From positions 62,001 to 126,000 of the forward strand of contig NZ_SLWX01000009.1 in NCBI RefSeq assembly GCF_004340525.1: a DNA stretch of 64,000 nucleotides, read 5' to 3'. The notes beneath the pieces were generated by a model. That model was not told the origin of the DNA, ran no database searches, and was given only the letters and a program-made list of their open reading frames with translations. A program made the translations under genes and the position numbers. Positions within the stretch are counted from its first letter, which is position 1; every line of letters begins with the position of its first letter. This document shows, one piece after another, positions 1-9,299 of the stretch. This stretch comes from Chromatocurvus halotolerans. GTDB lineage: Bacteria > Pseudomonadota > Gammaproteobacteria > Pseudomonadales > Halieaceae.

Positions 1-104
1 AGCCGCCGTCGAGCCGCCAGGGACGGCTTTACGGCGAGTCTCGAAAGCCTTCTGCGGTGGAGAGGCCGTTCGACGCAGTGCGATAACTGGTGGTCGGGAC
101 CGGC

Positions 105-764
105 TCAGGCGCCGCGCAGGCTGATGATTCGCCAGCCATTGTCCCGGGCATGCGCCGCGAGCGTGGGGTCGGGATCCACGGCGACCGGGTTGTCGACCAG
201 CTGCAGCAGCGGCAGATCGTTGTGCGAGTCGCTGTAGAACGTTGCACCGGTCAATGATTCCCCCTTGTCCGCCAGCCAGTCCTGCAGGCGCACCACCTTG
301 CCCTCGCGATAGCTTGGGGTTCCCGTCGGCGCCCCCGTGTAGCGCCCCTCAGCCACTTCCACGCCGCAGGCGATCAGGTTGTCGATGCCCAGTTGCCTGA
401 CGATGGGCCCGGCCACCACTTCGTTGGTGGCGGTGATGACAAGCAGCGTATCGCCCCGCTGACGGTGACTGTCAATCAGCGCGCGCGCTTGCGGCAGCAT
501 GATGTGCGCGATCTTGTCCTGCAGGAAGGCGGCCTGCCAGCTGGCGATCTCCCCGGTGCTGCGGCCCGCTATCGGCCGCAGCGCGAAGCGCAGATAGGCC
601 GCGATATCCAGTGATCCCGCCTTGTAGTCGGCGTAGAACTGCTCGTTCGCCGAGGCGTGCGCGGCCGCGTTTACCCGTCCCTGCTCGCACAGCCAGGCTC
701 CCCAGAGGTGATCGCTATCGCCGGCGAGCAGCGTATCGTCAAGATCGAAAATGGCCAGTGGCAT
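105..764 (-). CDS. HAD-IB family phosphatase (SerB-like)
   Basis: Haloacid-dehalogenase-type phosphohydrolase of subfamily IB, probably acting on a small cytosolic phosphomonoester. Motif I is the N-terminal FDLDDTLLAGDSD (nucleophile and acid/base Asp). A Thr-containing motif II (LVITATNE), a Lys in SYREGKVV and the late FYSDSHNDLPLL motif (metal ligands) follow. The ATG at 764 is chosen because it puts the motif-I strand at the N-terminus and has AGGAG just upstream; the open frame continues further upstream without homology. Related proteins sit beside rppH in Pseudomonas. The substrate cannot be told from sequence; phosphoserine is only one possibility. A plausible minus-strand promoter lies just upstream. 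Confidence 0.85.
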   Translation of the reverse strand: MPLAIFDLDDTLLAGDSDHLWGAWLCEQGRVNAAAHASANEQFYADYKAGSLDIAAYLRFALRPIAGRSTGEIASWQAAFLQDKIAHIMLPQARALIDSHRQRGDTLLVITATNEVVAGPIVRQLGIDNLIACGVEVAEGRYTGAPTGTPSYREGKVVRLQDWLADKGESLTGATFYSDSHNDLPLLQLVDNPVAVDPDPTLAAHARDNGWRIISLRGA

Positions 765-790
765 GCTGTTCTCCTCAAGTGCGGCGCGGG

Positions 791-819
791 AGAATATAAC
801 GGTCGGGTGCGCGAGACAA
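791..819 (-). promoter_or_regulatory. Putative sigma-70 promoter of the HAD phosphatase
   Basis: On the minus strand, TTGTCT (814-819) and TATTCT (791-796) are separated by 17 bases and point toward the start codon at 764. Seen by eye only. Confidence 0.35.
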
Positions 820-877
820 TTTCTCTGGCTGCGCAAAGTATGGAACAATGACTGGCTGATATGTGGATACAGTGGCA

Positions 878-1378
878 ATGATTGACGCACAGGGTTTCCG
901 GCCAAACGTCGGCATCGTGATCGCCAACGACAGCGGCCAGTTGCTCTGGGCGCGTCGCATTGGCGGGCGCGACGCCTGGCAGTTTCCCCAGGGCGGCATC
1001 AACCCCGGTGAAAAGCCCGAACACGCGCTGTATCGCGAGCTCGAGGAAGAGGTTGGCCTGCCACCATCCGCCGTGGATGTCATTGCCTGCACCCGGGGCT
1101 GGCTGCGCTACCGACTGCCAAAGCGCTACATCCGCAAGGGGCAGGAGCCGGTGTGCATTGGCCAGAAGCAGAAATGGTATCTGCTCAGGCTGATTGCCGA
1201 CGAATCCAGCATCAGCCTCACCGACAACCCGAAGCCCGAGTTCGATCACTGGCAGTGGGTGAGCTACTGGTATCCCCTGAATCAGGTCGTGTATTTCAAG
1301 CGTGAAGTGTACCGGCGTGCGCTGCGCGAGCTCGCGCAGCCTCTGGGCGGCCTGGTCGCCGCCAGCGAGCAGGCCTGA
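878..1378 (+). CDS. rppH: RNA pyrophosphohydrolase RppH (Nudix)
   Basis: Removes pyrophosphate from the 5' end of triphosphorylated mRNA, which starts RNase E-dependent decay in the cytosol. The protein is 166 aa, normal for RppH. The N-terminus [13 protein letters not shown] is typical, so the ATG at 878 is preferred over the in-frame GTG at 863. The Nudix box (G-x5-E-x7-RE-x2-EE-x-G) covers residues 39-61 (GGINPGEKP ... [10 protein letters not shown]). The family signature WQFPQGG and later YRLPKRYIR are present. It is followed after 4 nt by ptsP, so the two are probably co-transcribed, as in many gammaproteobacteria. Confidence 0.95.
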   Translation: MIDAQGFRPNVGIVIANDSGQLLWARRIGGRDAWQFPQGGINPGEKPEHALYRELEEEVGLPPSAVDVIACTRGWLRYRLPKRYIRKGQEPVCIGQKQKWYLLRLIADESSISLTDNPKPEFDHWQWVSYWYPLNQVVYFKREVYRRALRELAQPLGGLVAASEQA

Positions 1379-1382
1379 CGCC

Positions 1383-3656
1383 GTGCTGGAAGTCCTGCGG
1401 GCCATAGTCCAGGAGGTAAACGCCGCCGAGAGCCTCGATCAGGCGCTGGGCATTATTGTATCCCGCGTCAAGAACGCGATGGGCACGCAGGTCTGCAGTG
1501 TCTACATGCGCGATCGCGGCGGCGAGCGCTTTGTCTTTCGCGCCACCGAGGGACTCAATGCGGCGCAGATCGGTTTCGCCAGCCTGGCTCCGGGGGAGGG
1601 TCTGGTCGGCCTCGTGGCAGAGCGCGAGGAGCCGGTAAATCTCGAGGACGCCGAAAGTCACCCCAATTTCCAGTTCCTGCCGGATATCGGCGAGGAGCCC
1701 TTTCACGCCTTCCTCGGCGTGCCGATTATCCACCAGCGCCAGGTGCTGGGAGTACTGGTTGTCCAGCAATCGGAGCGTCGGCGCTTTGATGAAAGCGAGG
1801 AGGCCTTCCTGGTGACGATGTCGGCGCAGCTTGCCGGCGTCATTGCCCATGCCCAGGTTACCGGCGAGGTACCGGATGCGCTGGTGGCGGGAGCCGTGCA
1901 GATGTCAACCCGGATAGCCGGGCTGCCCGGTGCGCCCGGCATTGGCATCGGCGTCGCGGTGGTGAAGTCACCCGTGGCGGATCTGTACACGGTGCCCCGG
2001 CGCCAGGCAAAGGACCGTCGCGCCGAATTGCGCAGTTTCAAGCACGCGCTGGAGCAGGTCCGTCTCGATGTCCAGTCTGTCGCCGATAATCTGCGCGATG
2101 AGTTGAGCGCCGAAGATCACGCCCTGTTCGACGTCTACCTCGGCATACTGGGTGACTCCGCCATCGGCGGCGAGGTGGCGGCACGAATCAAGGCGGGCGA
2201 GTGGGCGCAGGGTGCGCTCAGTCAGGTCATGATCGAGCACATCCGGCACTTTGAGCGGATGGAGCACAGCTACCTTCGCGAGCGTGCAGTCGATGTCAAG
2301 GACCTCGGCACGCGGGTGCTCGGGTATCTGCAGGCTGACGGGCGCGACGAGACCGACTTTCCGGAGCAGACCATCCTGGTCAGTGAAGAGCTCACTGCCT
2401 CGATGCTGGGCGAGATCCCGCGCAACCGGCTCGCCGGCATGATATCCGTGCGCGGCTCTGGCAACTCGCATGTCGCCATTCTCGCCCGCGCCATGGGTGT
2501 GCCTACGGTGATGGGCGCGGTGGATCTGCCCTATACCCGCCTGCGTGACATGACGGTGGTCGTCGACGGGTATAACGGTGCGGTGCACCTGAACCCGCCG
2601 GAGGAGGCGCTCGATCGCTATCAGGCCCTCGCCGACCAGGATTCTGCGCTGAATCGCGACCTGGAAACGCTGCGGGACGAAGCCTGTGAAACCCTGGATG
2701 GCCACCGCCTGCGCCTGTGGGTGAATACCGGCCTGATGGTGGATGTGGCCCGTTCACTCGAGCGCGGCGCCGAGGGCGTCGGCCTGTACCGCACCGAGGT
2801 GCCGTTTCTGCTGCGCGAGCGCTTCCCGACCGAGGAGGAGCAGCGGCAGATCTACCGTGAACAGCTGGAAGCCTTTGCGCCGCGGCCCGTAACCATGCGC
2901 ACACTGGATATCGGCGGCGACAAGGCACTCAGTTATTTTCCCATCGAAGAAGAGAACCCTTTCCTCGGCTGGCGCGGTATCCGGGTCACGCTGGATCATC
3001 CGGAGATTCTGCTTGCCCAGGTGCGCGCCATGCTCAAGGCCAACGCCGGTCTGGGCAACCTGCGCATCATGCTGCCTATGGTGAGCAACGTGGTTGAGCT
3101 CGATGAGGCGCTGGTGCTGATTCATCGCAGTCATCGCGAACTGGTGCAGGAAGGCCTGGACATTCCCCTGCCGCCGGTGGGTGTGATGGTCGAGGTGCCG
3201 GCGGCGGTCTATCAGGCCGCGGCGTTTGCCCGTCGCGTGGACTTTCTCTCTGTCGGCAGCAACGATCTCACGCAATACCTGCTGGCGGTCGACCGCAACA
3301 ATGCCCGAGTGTCCGACCTTTACCACGCATTTCATCCGGCGGTGCTCGAGGCGCTGGTCGCGGTGGTTGCCGGTGGTCGGAGCGAGGGCAAGCCGGTAAA
3401 TATCTGTGGTGAACTCGCGGGGGATCCACTGGCGTCCGTACTGCTGCTCGCCATGGGCTTTGACGTGCTGTCCATGAATGCGACCAGTCTGCCGCGGGTC
3501 AAGAAGGCCATACGCAGCATCAGCCATGCGGAGGCTGTCGAGGTGCTCGCAGAGGTGCGCGGCCTCGACAACAGTCGCGATGTGCAGCGACGTCTCGAGA
3601 CGCTGCTGATGGATCGCGGACTGCAGCAGTTCATACCGCCACCGATGGACGCCTGA
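1383..3656 (+). CDS. ptsP: PTS phosphoenolpyruvate-protein phosphotransferase PtsP (EI-Ntr)
   Basis: First enzyme of the nitrogen-related PTS: takes phosphate from PEP and passes it to NPr. It has an N-terminal GAF domain (about residues 15-165), the PEP-utilizer N domain, the swivelling phosphohistidine domain with GSGNSHVAILARAMG (His363 probably phosphorylated) and the C-terminal PEP-binding TIM barrel (LYRTEVPFL, GWRGIR, GSNDLTQYLLAVDR, CGELAGD). The GTG at 1383 gives VLEVLRAIVQEVN, the usual family start, four bases after the rppH stop; an upstream ATG in the same frame lies inside rppH. Length of 757 aa is normal. No NPr or EIIA-Ntr gene is in the window. Confidence 0.95.
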   Translation: MLEVLRAIVQEVNAAESLDQALGIIVSRVKNAMGTQVCSVYMRDRGGERFVFRATEGLNAAQIGFASLAPGEGLVGLVAEREEPVNLEDAESHPNFQFLPDIGEEPFHAFLGVPIIHQRQVLGVLVVQQSERRRFDESEEAFLVTMSAQLAGVIAHAQVTGEVPDALVAGAVQMSTRIAGLPGAPGIGIGVAVVKSPVADLYTVPRRQAKDRRAELRSFKHALEQVRLDVQSVADNLRDELSAEDHALFDVYLGILGDSAIGGEVAARIKAGEWAQGALSQVMIEHIRHFERMEHSYLRERAVDVKDLGTRVLGYLQADGRDETDFPEQTILVSEELTASMLGEIPRNRLAGMISVRGSGNSHVAILARAMGVPTVMGAVDLPYTRLRDMTVVVDGYNGAVHLNPPEEALDRYQALADQDSALNRDLETLRDEACETLDGHRLRLWVNTGLMVDVARSLERGAEGVGLYRTEVPFLLRERFPTEEEQRQIYREQLEAFAPRPVTMRTLDIGGDKALSYFPIEEENPFLGWRGIRVTLDHPEILLAQVRAMLKANAGLGNLRIMLPMVSNVVELDEALVLIHRSHRELVQEGLDIPLPPVGVMVEVPAAVYQAAAFARRVDFLSVGSNDLTQYLLAVDRNNARVSDLYHAFHPAVLEALVAVVAGGRSEGKPVNICGELAGDPLASVLLLAMGFDVLSMNATSLPRVKKAIRSISHAEAVEVLAEVRGLDNSRDVQRRLETLLMDRGLQQFIPPPMDA

Positions 3657-3660
3657 TCCC

Positions 3661-4467
3661 ATGCTCGCTTATCCTGATATCGACCCCGTGGCCATTTCTC
3701 TGGGGCCTCTCAACATTCACTGGTACGGGCTGACCTATCTCGGTGGTCTGGCCTTCGCCTGGTGGCTGGCGGCGCGCCGCAGCCGGCGTTCCGACGCCGT
3801 GCTGACGCGACGCCAGGTCGACGACCTGATTTTCTGGGCGGCGATGGGTATCGTGCTCGGCGGACGTATCGGCTACGCCCTGTTCTATGGCGGTGACCGG
3901 CTGGTCGAGGACCCGACCTGGATTCTGCGGGTCTGGCAGGGCGGCATGTCCTTCCACGGTGGATTCCTTGGCGTAGTCGCGGCGAGTTTCCTGTTTGCGC
4001 GTCGCCACGGCGTGTCGTTTCCCGATTTGCTGGATTTTGTCGCCCCGCTGGCGCCGCTGGGGCTGGCGCTGGGGCGCCTCGGGAACTTCATCGGCCAGGA
4101 GCTGTGGGGGCGAGCGGCGGACGTGCCCTGGGCGATGGTCTTCCCGAACGATCCGCTGCAGATTCCGCGGCACCCGTCCCAGCTCTACCAGTTTGCCCTG
4201 GAGGGAATGCTGCTTCTTTTTATCATGCTCTGGTTCACACGCCGGCCGCGGCCCACCTTCGCCGCGTCCGGGGTGTTTTCCCTGGGTTATGGCGTTCTGC
4301 GGTTTACCGCGGAATTCTTCCGGGAGCCCGATGCGCACCTGGGCTTCCAGGCGTTTGGCTGGATGACCCGCGGTCAGCTGCTGTGCATTCCCATGATCCT
4401 TCTCGGGCTTTATCTGCTGTTTCACGCCTACCGGGGCGGCAGCGCTGCGGCCCGATCAACGCGGTAA
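3661..4467 (+). CDS. lgt: Prolipoprotein diacylglyceryl transferase Lgt
   Basis: Inner-membrane enzyme that moves diacylglycerol from phosphatidylglycerol to the lipobox Cys of prolipoproteins. The 268-aa protein has about seven hydrophobic segments, the conserved HGGFLG motif (near residue 100), the Lgt signature [14 protein letters not shown] and HPSQLYQ. Signature position NFING reads NFIGQ here, a tolerated variant. The ATG at 3661 is 4 nt after the ptsP stop. It would process the lipoprotein encoded at 32704 among others. Confidence 0.96.
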   Translation: MLAYPDIDPVAISLGPLNIHWYGLTYLGGLAFAWWLAARRSRRSDAVLTRRQVDDLIFWAAMGIVLGGRIGYALFYGGDRLVEDPTWILRVWQGGMSFHGGFLGVVAASFLFARRHGVSFPDLLDFVAPLAPLGLALGRLGNFIGQELWGRAADVPWAMVFPNDPLQIPRHPSQLYQFALEGMLLLFIMLWFTRRPRPTFAASGVFSLGYGVLRFTAEFFREPDAHLGFQAFGWMTRGQLLCIPMILLGLYLLFHAYRGGSAAARSTR

Positions 4468-4471
4468 CGAC

Positions 4472-5305
4472 ATGCGCCAGTACCTCGATCTGCTCCAGGA
4501 CATCCTCGACAACGGCGTGCGCAAGGACGATCGCACTGGCACCGGCACCCTGTCGGTGTTCGGGCGGCAGTTCCGTCACGACCTCGCCGACGGGTTTCCG
4601 CTGTTGACGACCAAGAAACTGCACTTTCGCAGTATTGCCAATGAGCTGCTGTGGTTCCTGCGCGGCGATACCAACACTGCATGGCTGAAAGAGCGCGGCG
4701 TGAGTATCTGGAACGAGTGGGCCACCGAAGAGGGTGAGCTCGGGCCACTGTACGGCGCGCAGTGGACCGCCTGGCCCACCCGCGACGGTGGCAGCATCAA
4801 CCAGATCGATTACGTGCTGGATTGCCTGCGCCACCGACCGGACAGTCGGCGCATCCTGTTTCACGGCTGGAATGTCGAATACCTGCCCGATGAGAAACAG
4901 AGTCCACAGGACAACGCGCGCGCGGGCCGCATGGCGCTTCCGCCCTGTCATCTGCTCTATCAGTTCTACGTTGCCGGAGACCGTCTGTCGTCACAGCTGT
5001 ATATCCGCTCCAGCGACTCGTTTCTCGGCCTGCCCTACAACATGGCCAGTCTCGCGCTGCTGACGCATATGCTGGCCCAGCAGTGCGACCTGCAGCCGGG
5101 AGAGATTGTGATCACGACCGGTGATTCGCATCTGTATATGAACCACCTCGAGCAGGTTTCCCGGCAGCTGCAGCGCGAGCCGCGGCCGCTGCCGTCGCTG
5201 CATTTTCGCCGACGTCCCGAGAATCTCTACGCTTACTGCTTCGAGGACTTCGAAATCCGCAATTACGATCCGCATGCTCACATTCCCGCGCCGGTGGCGG
5301 TTTGA
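4472..5305 (+). CDS. thyA: Thymidylate synthase ThyA
   Basis: Methylates dUMP to dTMP using methylene-tetrahydrofolate. The protein is 277 aa. Visible motifs are the folate/dUMP-binding start ([13 protein letters not shown]), the nucleophile in [12 protein letters not shown] (Cys159) and [16 protein letters not shown]. An insertion relative to the 264-aa E. coli enzyme lies around residues 85-115, as in the pseudomonad type. It starts 4 nt after lgt and touches folA, so it sits in one rppH-ptsP-lgt-thyA-folA transcription unit. The dihydrofolate it makes is recycled by the adjacent folA product. Confidence 0.97.
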   Translation: MRQYLDLLQDILDNGVRKDDRTGTGTLSVFGRQFRHDLADGFPLLTTKKLHFRSIANELLWFLRGDTNTAWLKERGVSIWNEWATEEGELGPLYGAQWTAWPTRDGGSINQIDYVLDCLRHRPDSRRILFHGWNVEYLPDEKQSPQDNARAGRMALPPCHLLYQFYVAGDRLSSQLYIRSSDSFLGLPYNMASLALLTHMLAQQCDLQPGEIVITTGDSHLYMNHLEQVSRQLQREPRPLPSLHFRRRPENLYAYCFEDFEIRNYDPHAHIPAPVAV

Positions 5306-5328
5306 GCCCCCGGGATGTCACGGCGAGC

Positions 5329-5820
5329 ATGATTGTTGCGGCAGCCCGCAATGGCACCATCGGCCGCGACAACACCCTGCCCTGGCGGCTGTCGGATGAC
5401 CTTCGCTATTTCCGGCGGGTCACCATGGGCAAGCCGGTGATCATGGGCCGGCGGACCTACGATTCGATCGGGCGCCCGCTGCCTGGTCGTGACAACATCG
5501 TTGTTTCTCGGAATCCGGCATTCGCGGCCGCGGGCGTGCACGTTGCGCCTGGCATTGACGAGGCGTTTACCCTCGCGGTGGCATCGGCCCGGGCCTCCGG
5601 CGCCGGGGAGCTCATGTTGCTGGGCGGCGCGCAGCTTTACGTCGAAGCCCTGCCGCTGATACAGCGCATTTACCTGACACGGGTGCATGCCGACGTCGCG
5701 GGGGATGCCTACCTGCCGGCGCTGGCAGCGGAAGATTGGCGGGAAATTTCCCGGGAAGACCATCCTGCGGACAGCAGGAACGATTTTCCCTTCAGCTTTA
5801 TTGTTCTGCAGCGGATCTGA
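5329..5820 (+). CDS. folA: Dihydrofolate reductase FolA
   Basis: Reduces dihydrofolate to tetrahydrofolate with NADPH, pairing with ThyA next door. Motifs: GTIGRDNTLPWRLSDDLRYF, MGRRTYDSIGRPLPGRDNIVVSR and GGAQLYVEALP. The ATG at 5329 gives the standard start at the first beta strand (MIVAAARNG). An in-frame TTG at 5302 overlaps the thyA stop and would add nine residues; that alternative cannot be excluded. At 163 aa the size is normal for a chromosomal DHFR. Last gene of the housekeeping run. Confidence 0.95.
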   Translation: MIVAAARNGTIGRDNTLPWRLSDDLRYFRRVTMGKPVIMGRRTYDSIGRPLPGRDNIVVSRNPAFAAAGVHVAPGIDEAFTLAVASARASGAGELMLLGGAQLYVEALPLIQRIYLTRVHADVAGDAYLPALAAEDWREISREDHPADSRNDFPFSFIVLQRI

Positions 5821-6115
5821 GTATCCTGCCGTGGAGGGTGATCGTCGGGCGCTTTGGCCATCCCGCCACCTCCCGTTTCCTGTGGCTAAACGTCTCTGTG
5901 TTACCTTTCCCTGGGAAAAGGAAAGCAAGTGTTACGATATTGCACATGTTTGCTTTCTCCCGCAGGCCATTTCGCAACGTGTTTGAAATGATCTGTGTTA
6001 TCTGGTTTCATCTGAACTCGTTCGCTCGACTCGGCGTGATCAATATGAAGAGAGCGTCACCGGGTCTCTCCCCATCAGCCCAAAAACATTTATGGATATA
6101 GGAAGCACGATTCCC
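5821..6115. other. Intergenic region before the TonB2 operon
   Basis: About 295 bases more AT-rich than its surroundings, separating folA from the TonB2-type operon. It holds a short TTTCCC/GGGAAA inverted repeat near 5906-5918 and a weak promoter-like pair (TTGAAA near 5982, TTTCAT 17 bases on). I see no Fur-box-like sequence. It probably contains the operon promoter, but I cannot place it with confidence. Confidence 0.4.
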
Positions 6116-6901
6116 ATGACTACCTATCGACTGAAGAATGTGCTGCTGACAACAATAGTGTCCTGCCTGGCCCTCGTGGGTGCGGTGAGCACTGTGCAGT
6201 CAAGCACGCTGGACTCCATCCTCAAAGTGAGCGAGGAGAAAAATGAAGCCGCGCGGGAATCTCAGGCACGGGTTGACCGGCTTGCGGATGAGGCACGTGA
6301 TCTGTTGAGTGACTACAAGTCGGTCATGAAACAGGTTGATGGCCTCAAGGTCTACAACGCGCGCCTGCAGCGTCAGATCGATAACCAGAACCGGCGAATC
6401 GCGAATATCGATGAGTCGATTGAGCAGGTCACCGTCATCCAGCGCCAGATGACGCCCCTGGTCATCCGCATGGTTGACGGTCTGGAGCGATTCGTCGAGC
6501 TGGACGTGCCGTTTCACATGGAAGAGAGGGAGCGACGTATTGAATTCCTGCGCGAGAATCTGGATCGCTCAGATGTGAGCGTCGCCGAGAAATTCCGCCA
6601 GGTCCTCGAAGCCTACAAGATCGAAAACGAGTACGGCCGGAAGCTGGACGCCTACAAGGGTAGTGTCGAAATCGACGGTGCCGAGCGGGACGTCAACTTC
6701 CTGCGTGTGGGCCGCATTGCCCTGTTGTACCAGACCACCGATACTGAATTATCCGGCGCCTGGGACCAGGAAAACCGTACCTGGGTCTCCCTTGACCGGG
6801 GAGAGTATCGCTCGGCTATCATGCAGGGCCTGCGCATCGCGCGCCAGGAAGCCTCCATTGATCTGATGAACATGCCCATTCCCGCGCCGGAGGCCAAGTA
6901 A
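6116..6901 (+). CDS. DUF3450 protein, first gene of TonB2-type operon
   Basis: Secreted coiled-coil protein. The first 25-30 residues form a signal peptide, followed by a long helical region (about 35-115) rich in E, R, Q and K with LQRQIDNQNRR typical of coiled coil. DUF3450 proteins precede TtpC/ExbB2/ExbD2/TonB2 genes in Vibrio, Shewanella and relatives, and are thought to act in the periplasm with that system; the exact role is unknown. The ATG at 6116 is preferred because AGGAAG lies 10 bases before it and the signal peptide starts there. An upstream in-frame ATG (6092) would add eight residues. The stop codon abuts the next start (6902). Confidence 0.85.
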   Translation: MTTYRLKNVLLTTIVSCLALVGAVSTVQSSTLDSILKVSEEKNEAARESQARVDRLADEARDLLSDYKSVMKQVDGLKVYNARLQRQIDNQNRRIANIDESIEQVTVIQRQMTPLVIRMVDGLERFVELDVPFHMEERERRIEFLRENLDRSDVSVAEKFRQVLEAYKIENEYGRKLDAYKGSVEIDGAERDVNFLRVGRIALLYQTTDTELSGAWDQENRTWVSLDRGEYRSAIMQGLRIARQEASIDLMNMPIPAPEAK

Positions 6902-8338
6902 ATGATTAAGCAATTCGTATCCGCTGCCGCACTCACCCTGTGTGGCGTATTGACACTCAGCGCGGTCCCCCTCAGTGCGCAGGAAGACGCTGCGGCACAG
7001 GCGTCTGAGGCAGGCACTTCGGAAGAGGATGATGCGCAGTCCCTCGAGCAGCTGCTGGAGTTTGTCAAGCAGGGCCAGACGACGGAAATGCAGGAAAACC
7101 GGCGGCGCGAGCAGCGATTCCGTCAGAATAAGGAAGACCAGGCTGCTGAGCTCAAGGCTGCGGAGGATGAGCGAACCCGTCAGGAAAACATCAGTTCCCA
7201 GCTGGAAAATGAATTCGAGGAAAACGAAGTCACTATCGCCCAGAAGCAGGAAGTGTTGCGCGATCGACTGGGGACATTGTCCGAGCTGTTCGGCCATCTG
7301 ACCTCCACCGCCGGCGACCTCGCGAGCAATCTCGAGTTCTCCATCACCAGCGCCGAGTTCCCGAATCGCGAGGAGTATCTCAACCAGCTGATCAAGAAGA
7401 TGAGCGCCAGCGATCAGCTGCCGAGCATTGAGGAGATCGAGCGCGTCTGGTTTGAGCTTCAGCGCGAGATGATCGAGTCGGGCAAGGTGGTCAAGTTCGA
7501 AGCCGAAGTGGCGAAGCCAAATGGCGACAAGGTCATGCAGGACGTTGTCCGCGTCGGGGTGTTCAACGTGGTGTCCGAAGAAGGGCAATATCTGACCTAT
7601 GTGCCATCCAAGGGAACCCTGGAAGAATTGGCCCGGCAGCCCTCCGGCAACTACACGGACCTCGCAGAAGCGCTGGCCAATGCCGACAGCGGCATGAAGC
7701 GCTTTGGCGTGGACCCCACGGGCCCCACGGGTGGTTCATACCTCGCGGCTATGATCAACAGCCCCACGCTTGAAGAGCGCTGGCACCAGGGGGGTTACAT
7801 CGGCTACGCCATTACGGCCGTCGGTGTCTTTGCCTTCATTCTGGCGATCTTCCGCCTGATCGTGCTCTCTGCAGTTGGCTCTAAAGTGAACTCCCAGCTC
7901 AAGAGCGACAAGGCAAACGACAACAACCCACTGGGCCGCGTCCTCAAGATCCACGAAGACAACCCTTCCATGGATACGGAGACGCTGGAGCTCAAGCTGT
8001 CCGAGGGCATTCTCAAGGAAACGCCAAAGCTGGAAAGTGGTCTTACCCTCCTGAAGATCATTGCGGCGGTGGCACCGCTGATGGGTCTGCTGGGTACCGT
8101 CACAGGCATGATCGTGACCTTCCAGGCAATCACCATCTTCGGTGCAGGTGATCCCAAAGCCATGGCGGGCGGTATTTCCGGCGCCCTGGTAACAACGGTA
8201 CTCGGCCTCCTTGTGGCGATCCCGACAGTGCTCCTGCACACCGTGGTCAATGGCCGTGCACAGCGGATTATCCATATCCTGAACGAGCAGAGCACGGGCA
8301 TTGTCGCCGAGCACACCGAGTCAAACCTGGGGAAGTGA
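6902..8338 (+). CDS. TtpC-like ExbB-family protein with periplasmic coiled coil
   Basis: A 478-aa MotA/TolQ/ExbB proton-channel protein with a long N-terminal extension. A signal peptide ends near SAVPLSAQ, a charged coiled coil spans about residues 45-125, a periplasmic domain follows, then a transmembrane helix near 305 and the MotA/ExbB domain at about 375-470 (GLLGTVTGMIVTFQ, MAGGISGALVTTVLGLLVAIPTVLLH). This layout matches TtpC, the fourth component required by the Vibrio TonB2 system. It is placed between DUF3450 and a standard ExbB, which supports the call. The next ATG follows its stop by one base. Confidence 0.88.
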   Translation: MIKQFVSAAALTLCGVLTLSAVPLSAQEDAAAQASEAGTSEEDDAQSLEQLLEFVKQGQTTEMQENRRREQRFRQNKEDQAAELKAAEDERTRQENISSQLENEFEENEVTIAQKQEVLRDRLGTLSELFGHLTSTAGDLASNLEFSITSAEFPNREEYLNQLIKKMSASDQLPSIEEIERVWFELQREMIESGKVVKFEAEVAKPNGDKVMQDVVRVGVFNVVSEEGQYLTYVPSKGTLEELARQPSGNYTDLAEALANADSGMKRFGVDPTGPTGGSYLAAMINSPTLEERWHQGGYIGYAITAVGVFAFILAIFRLIVLSAVGSKVNSQLKSDKANDNNPLGRVLKIHEDNPSMDTETLELKLSEGILKETPKLESGLTLLKIIAAVAPLMGLLGTVTGMIVTFQAITIFGAGDPKAMAGGISGALVTTVLGLLVAIPTVLLHTVVNGRAQRIIHILNEQSTGIVAEHTESNLGK

Positions 8339-8339
8339 C

Positions 8340-8870
8340 ATGATGTTCTGGTTGGAAAATGCGACTCAGGCAGTCAACCGCTTCATGGACATGGGTGGCA
8401 ATGTCCTCTGGCTCATTGCCGTCCTGTTGTTCTTCATGTGGATGCTGATCTTCGAGCGCATCTGGTTCTTCAAGCTGAACTGGAAGCACGAAGTCGCCCG
8501 GGTCATCGGTGATTGGGAGGCACGTCCCGAGCGACGCTCCTGGGCCGCACACCGGGTCCGCGAGAAGCTGGTCTCGGAAGCCCGCCTCCAGATCAACCAG
8601 AACCTGTCAGTGATCAAGACGCTGGTGGCGTTGTGCCCCTTGCTGGGTCTGTTGGGCACAGTGACCGGTATGATCGAGGTGTTCAACATCATGGCGGTTA
8701 CCGGTGGCGGCGACGCAAAGTCCATGGCCGGAGGTGTATCGCGAGCCACGATACCCACAATGGCCGGGATGGTCGCCGCACTGTCCGGCGTTTTCGGTAA
8801 TACTTACGTTCAGCGGATTGCCCAGCGTGAAAGCGAATTGCTGGCCGACAATCTGACTACCGATCATTAA
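8340..8870 (+). CDS. exbB: ExbB-type proton channel subunit (ExbB2)
   Basis: A 176-aa short ExbB with three expected membrane segments: near residues 20-40 (VLWLIAVLLFFMWMLIF), 100-120 (LVALCPLLGLLGTVTGMIEVF) and 140-160. The conserved GLLGTVTGM and MAGGVSRATIPTMAGM motifs that line the channel are present. With ExbD it would use the proton gradient to energise TonB. The ATG at 8340 is tightly coupled to the preceding gene. The short length fits TonB2-type ExbB rather than the 240-aa ExbB1. Confidence 0.93.
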   Translation: MMFWLENATQAVNRFMDMGGNVLWLIAVLLFFMWMLIFERIWFFKLNWKHEVARVIGDWEARPERRSWAAHRVREKLVSEARLQINQNLSVIKTLVALCPLLGLLGTVTGMIEVFNIMAVTGGGDAKSMAGGVSRATIPTMAGMVAALSGVFGNTYVQRIAQRESELLADNLTTDH

Positions 8871-8882
8871 GAGAGCACAGCT

Positions 8883-9287
8883 ATGCGCAGAAACAGGCAG
8901 GTAGTAGCAGAAGATGAAGCCCAGATCGACCTCACGCCGATGCTGGACGTGGTTTTCATCATGTTGATTTTCTTCATCGTCACCGCGACCTTCATCAAGG
9001 AAGCTGGGGTCGAGGTTAATCGCCCGGAGGCGTCCACTGCCCAACCCAAGGATAACGTGAATATCCTGGTGGCGATAAACGCCACCAATGAAATCTGGAT
9101 GGACAAGCGCCGCATTGACGAGCGCGCCGTAAGGGCTAACATTGAGCGGCTGCACGCGGAAAACCCTAAGGGTGCCGTGGTCATTCAGGCCGACAACAAG
9201 TCGAACACGGAGACGGTTGCGGCGGTTCTTGATGCGGCCCGTGAAGCTGGCGTCTACGACGTCTCTCTCGCCACCGACAAGAAGTAG
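8883..9287 (+). CDS. exbD: ExbD-type energy transducer subunit (ExbD2)
   Basis: A 134-aa protein with one N-terminal transmembrane helix. The motif DLTPMLDVVFIMLIFFIVTA carries the Asp residue that is essential for proton coupling in the ExbD/TolR family. A small periplasmic domain follows. It lies 12 nt after exbB and 12 nt before tonB, so the three are co-transcribed. It forms the ion-driven motor with ExbB and TonB. Confidence 0.94.
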   Translation: MRRNRQVVAEDEAQIDLTPMLDVVFIMLIFFIVTATFIKEAGVEVNRPEASTAQPKDNVNILVAINATNEIWMDKRRIDERAVRANIERLHAENPKGAVVIQADNKSNTETVAAVLDAAREAGVYDVSLATDKK

Positions 9288-9299
9288 TGAAGCCCTATT

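Noticed and set aside
1-104. Possible 3' end of a plus-strand gene (stop at 84-86) and a small AGCCG/CGGCT hairpin with AGGGA in its loop, resembling a CsrA site
   Set aside because: Too short to identify a protein, and one hairpin does not make a CsrA-binding RNA. Left unannotated.
5821-6115. Fur box upstream of the TonB2 operon
   Set aside because: Looked for GATAATGATAATCATTATC-like sequence and found none of adequate match.
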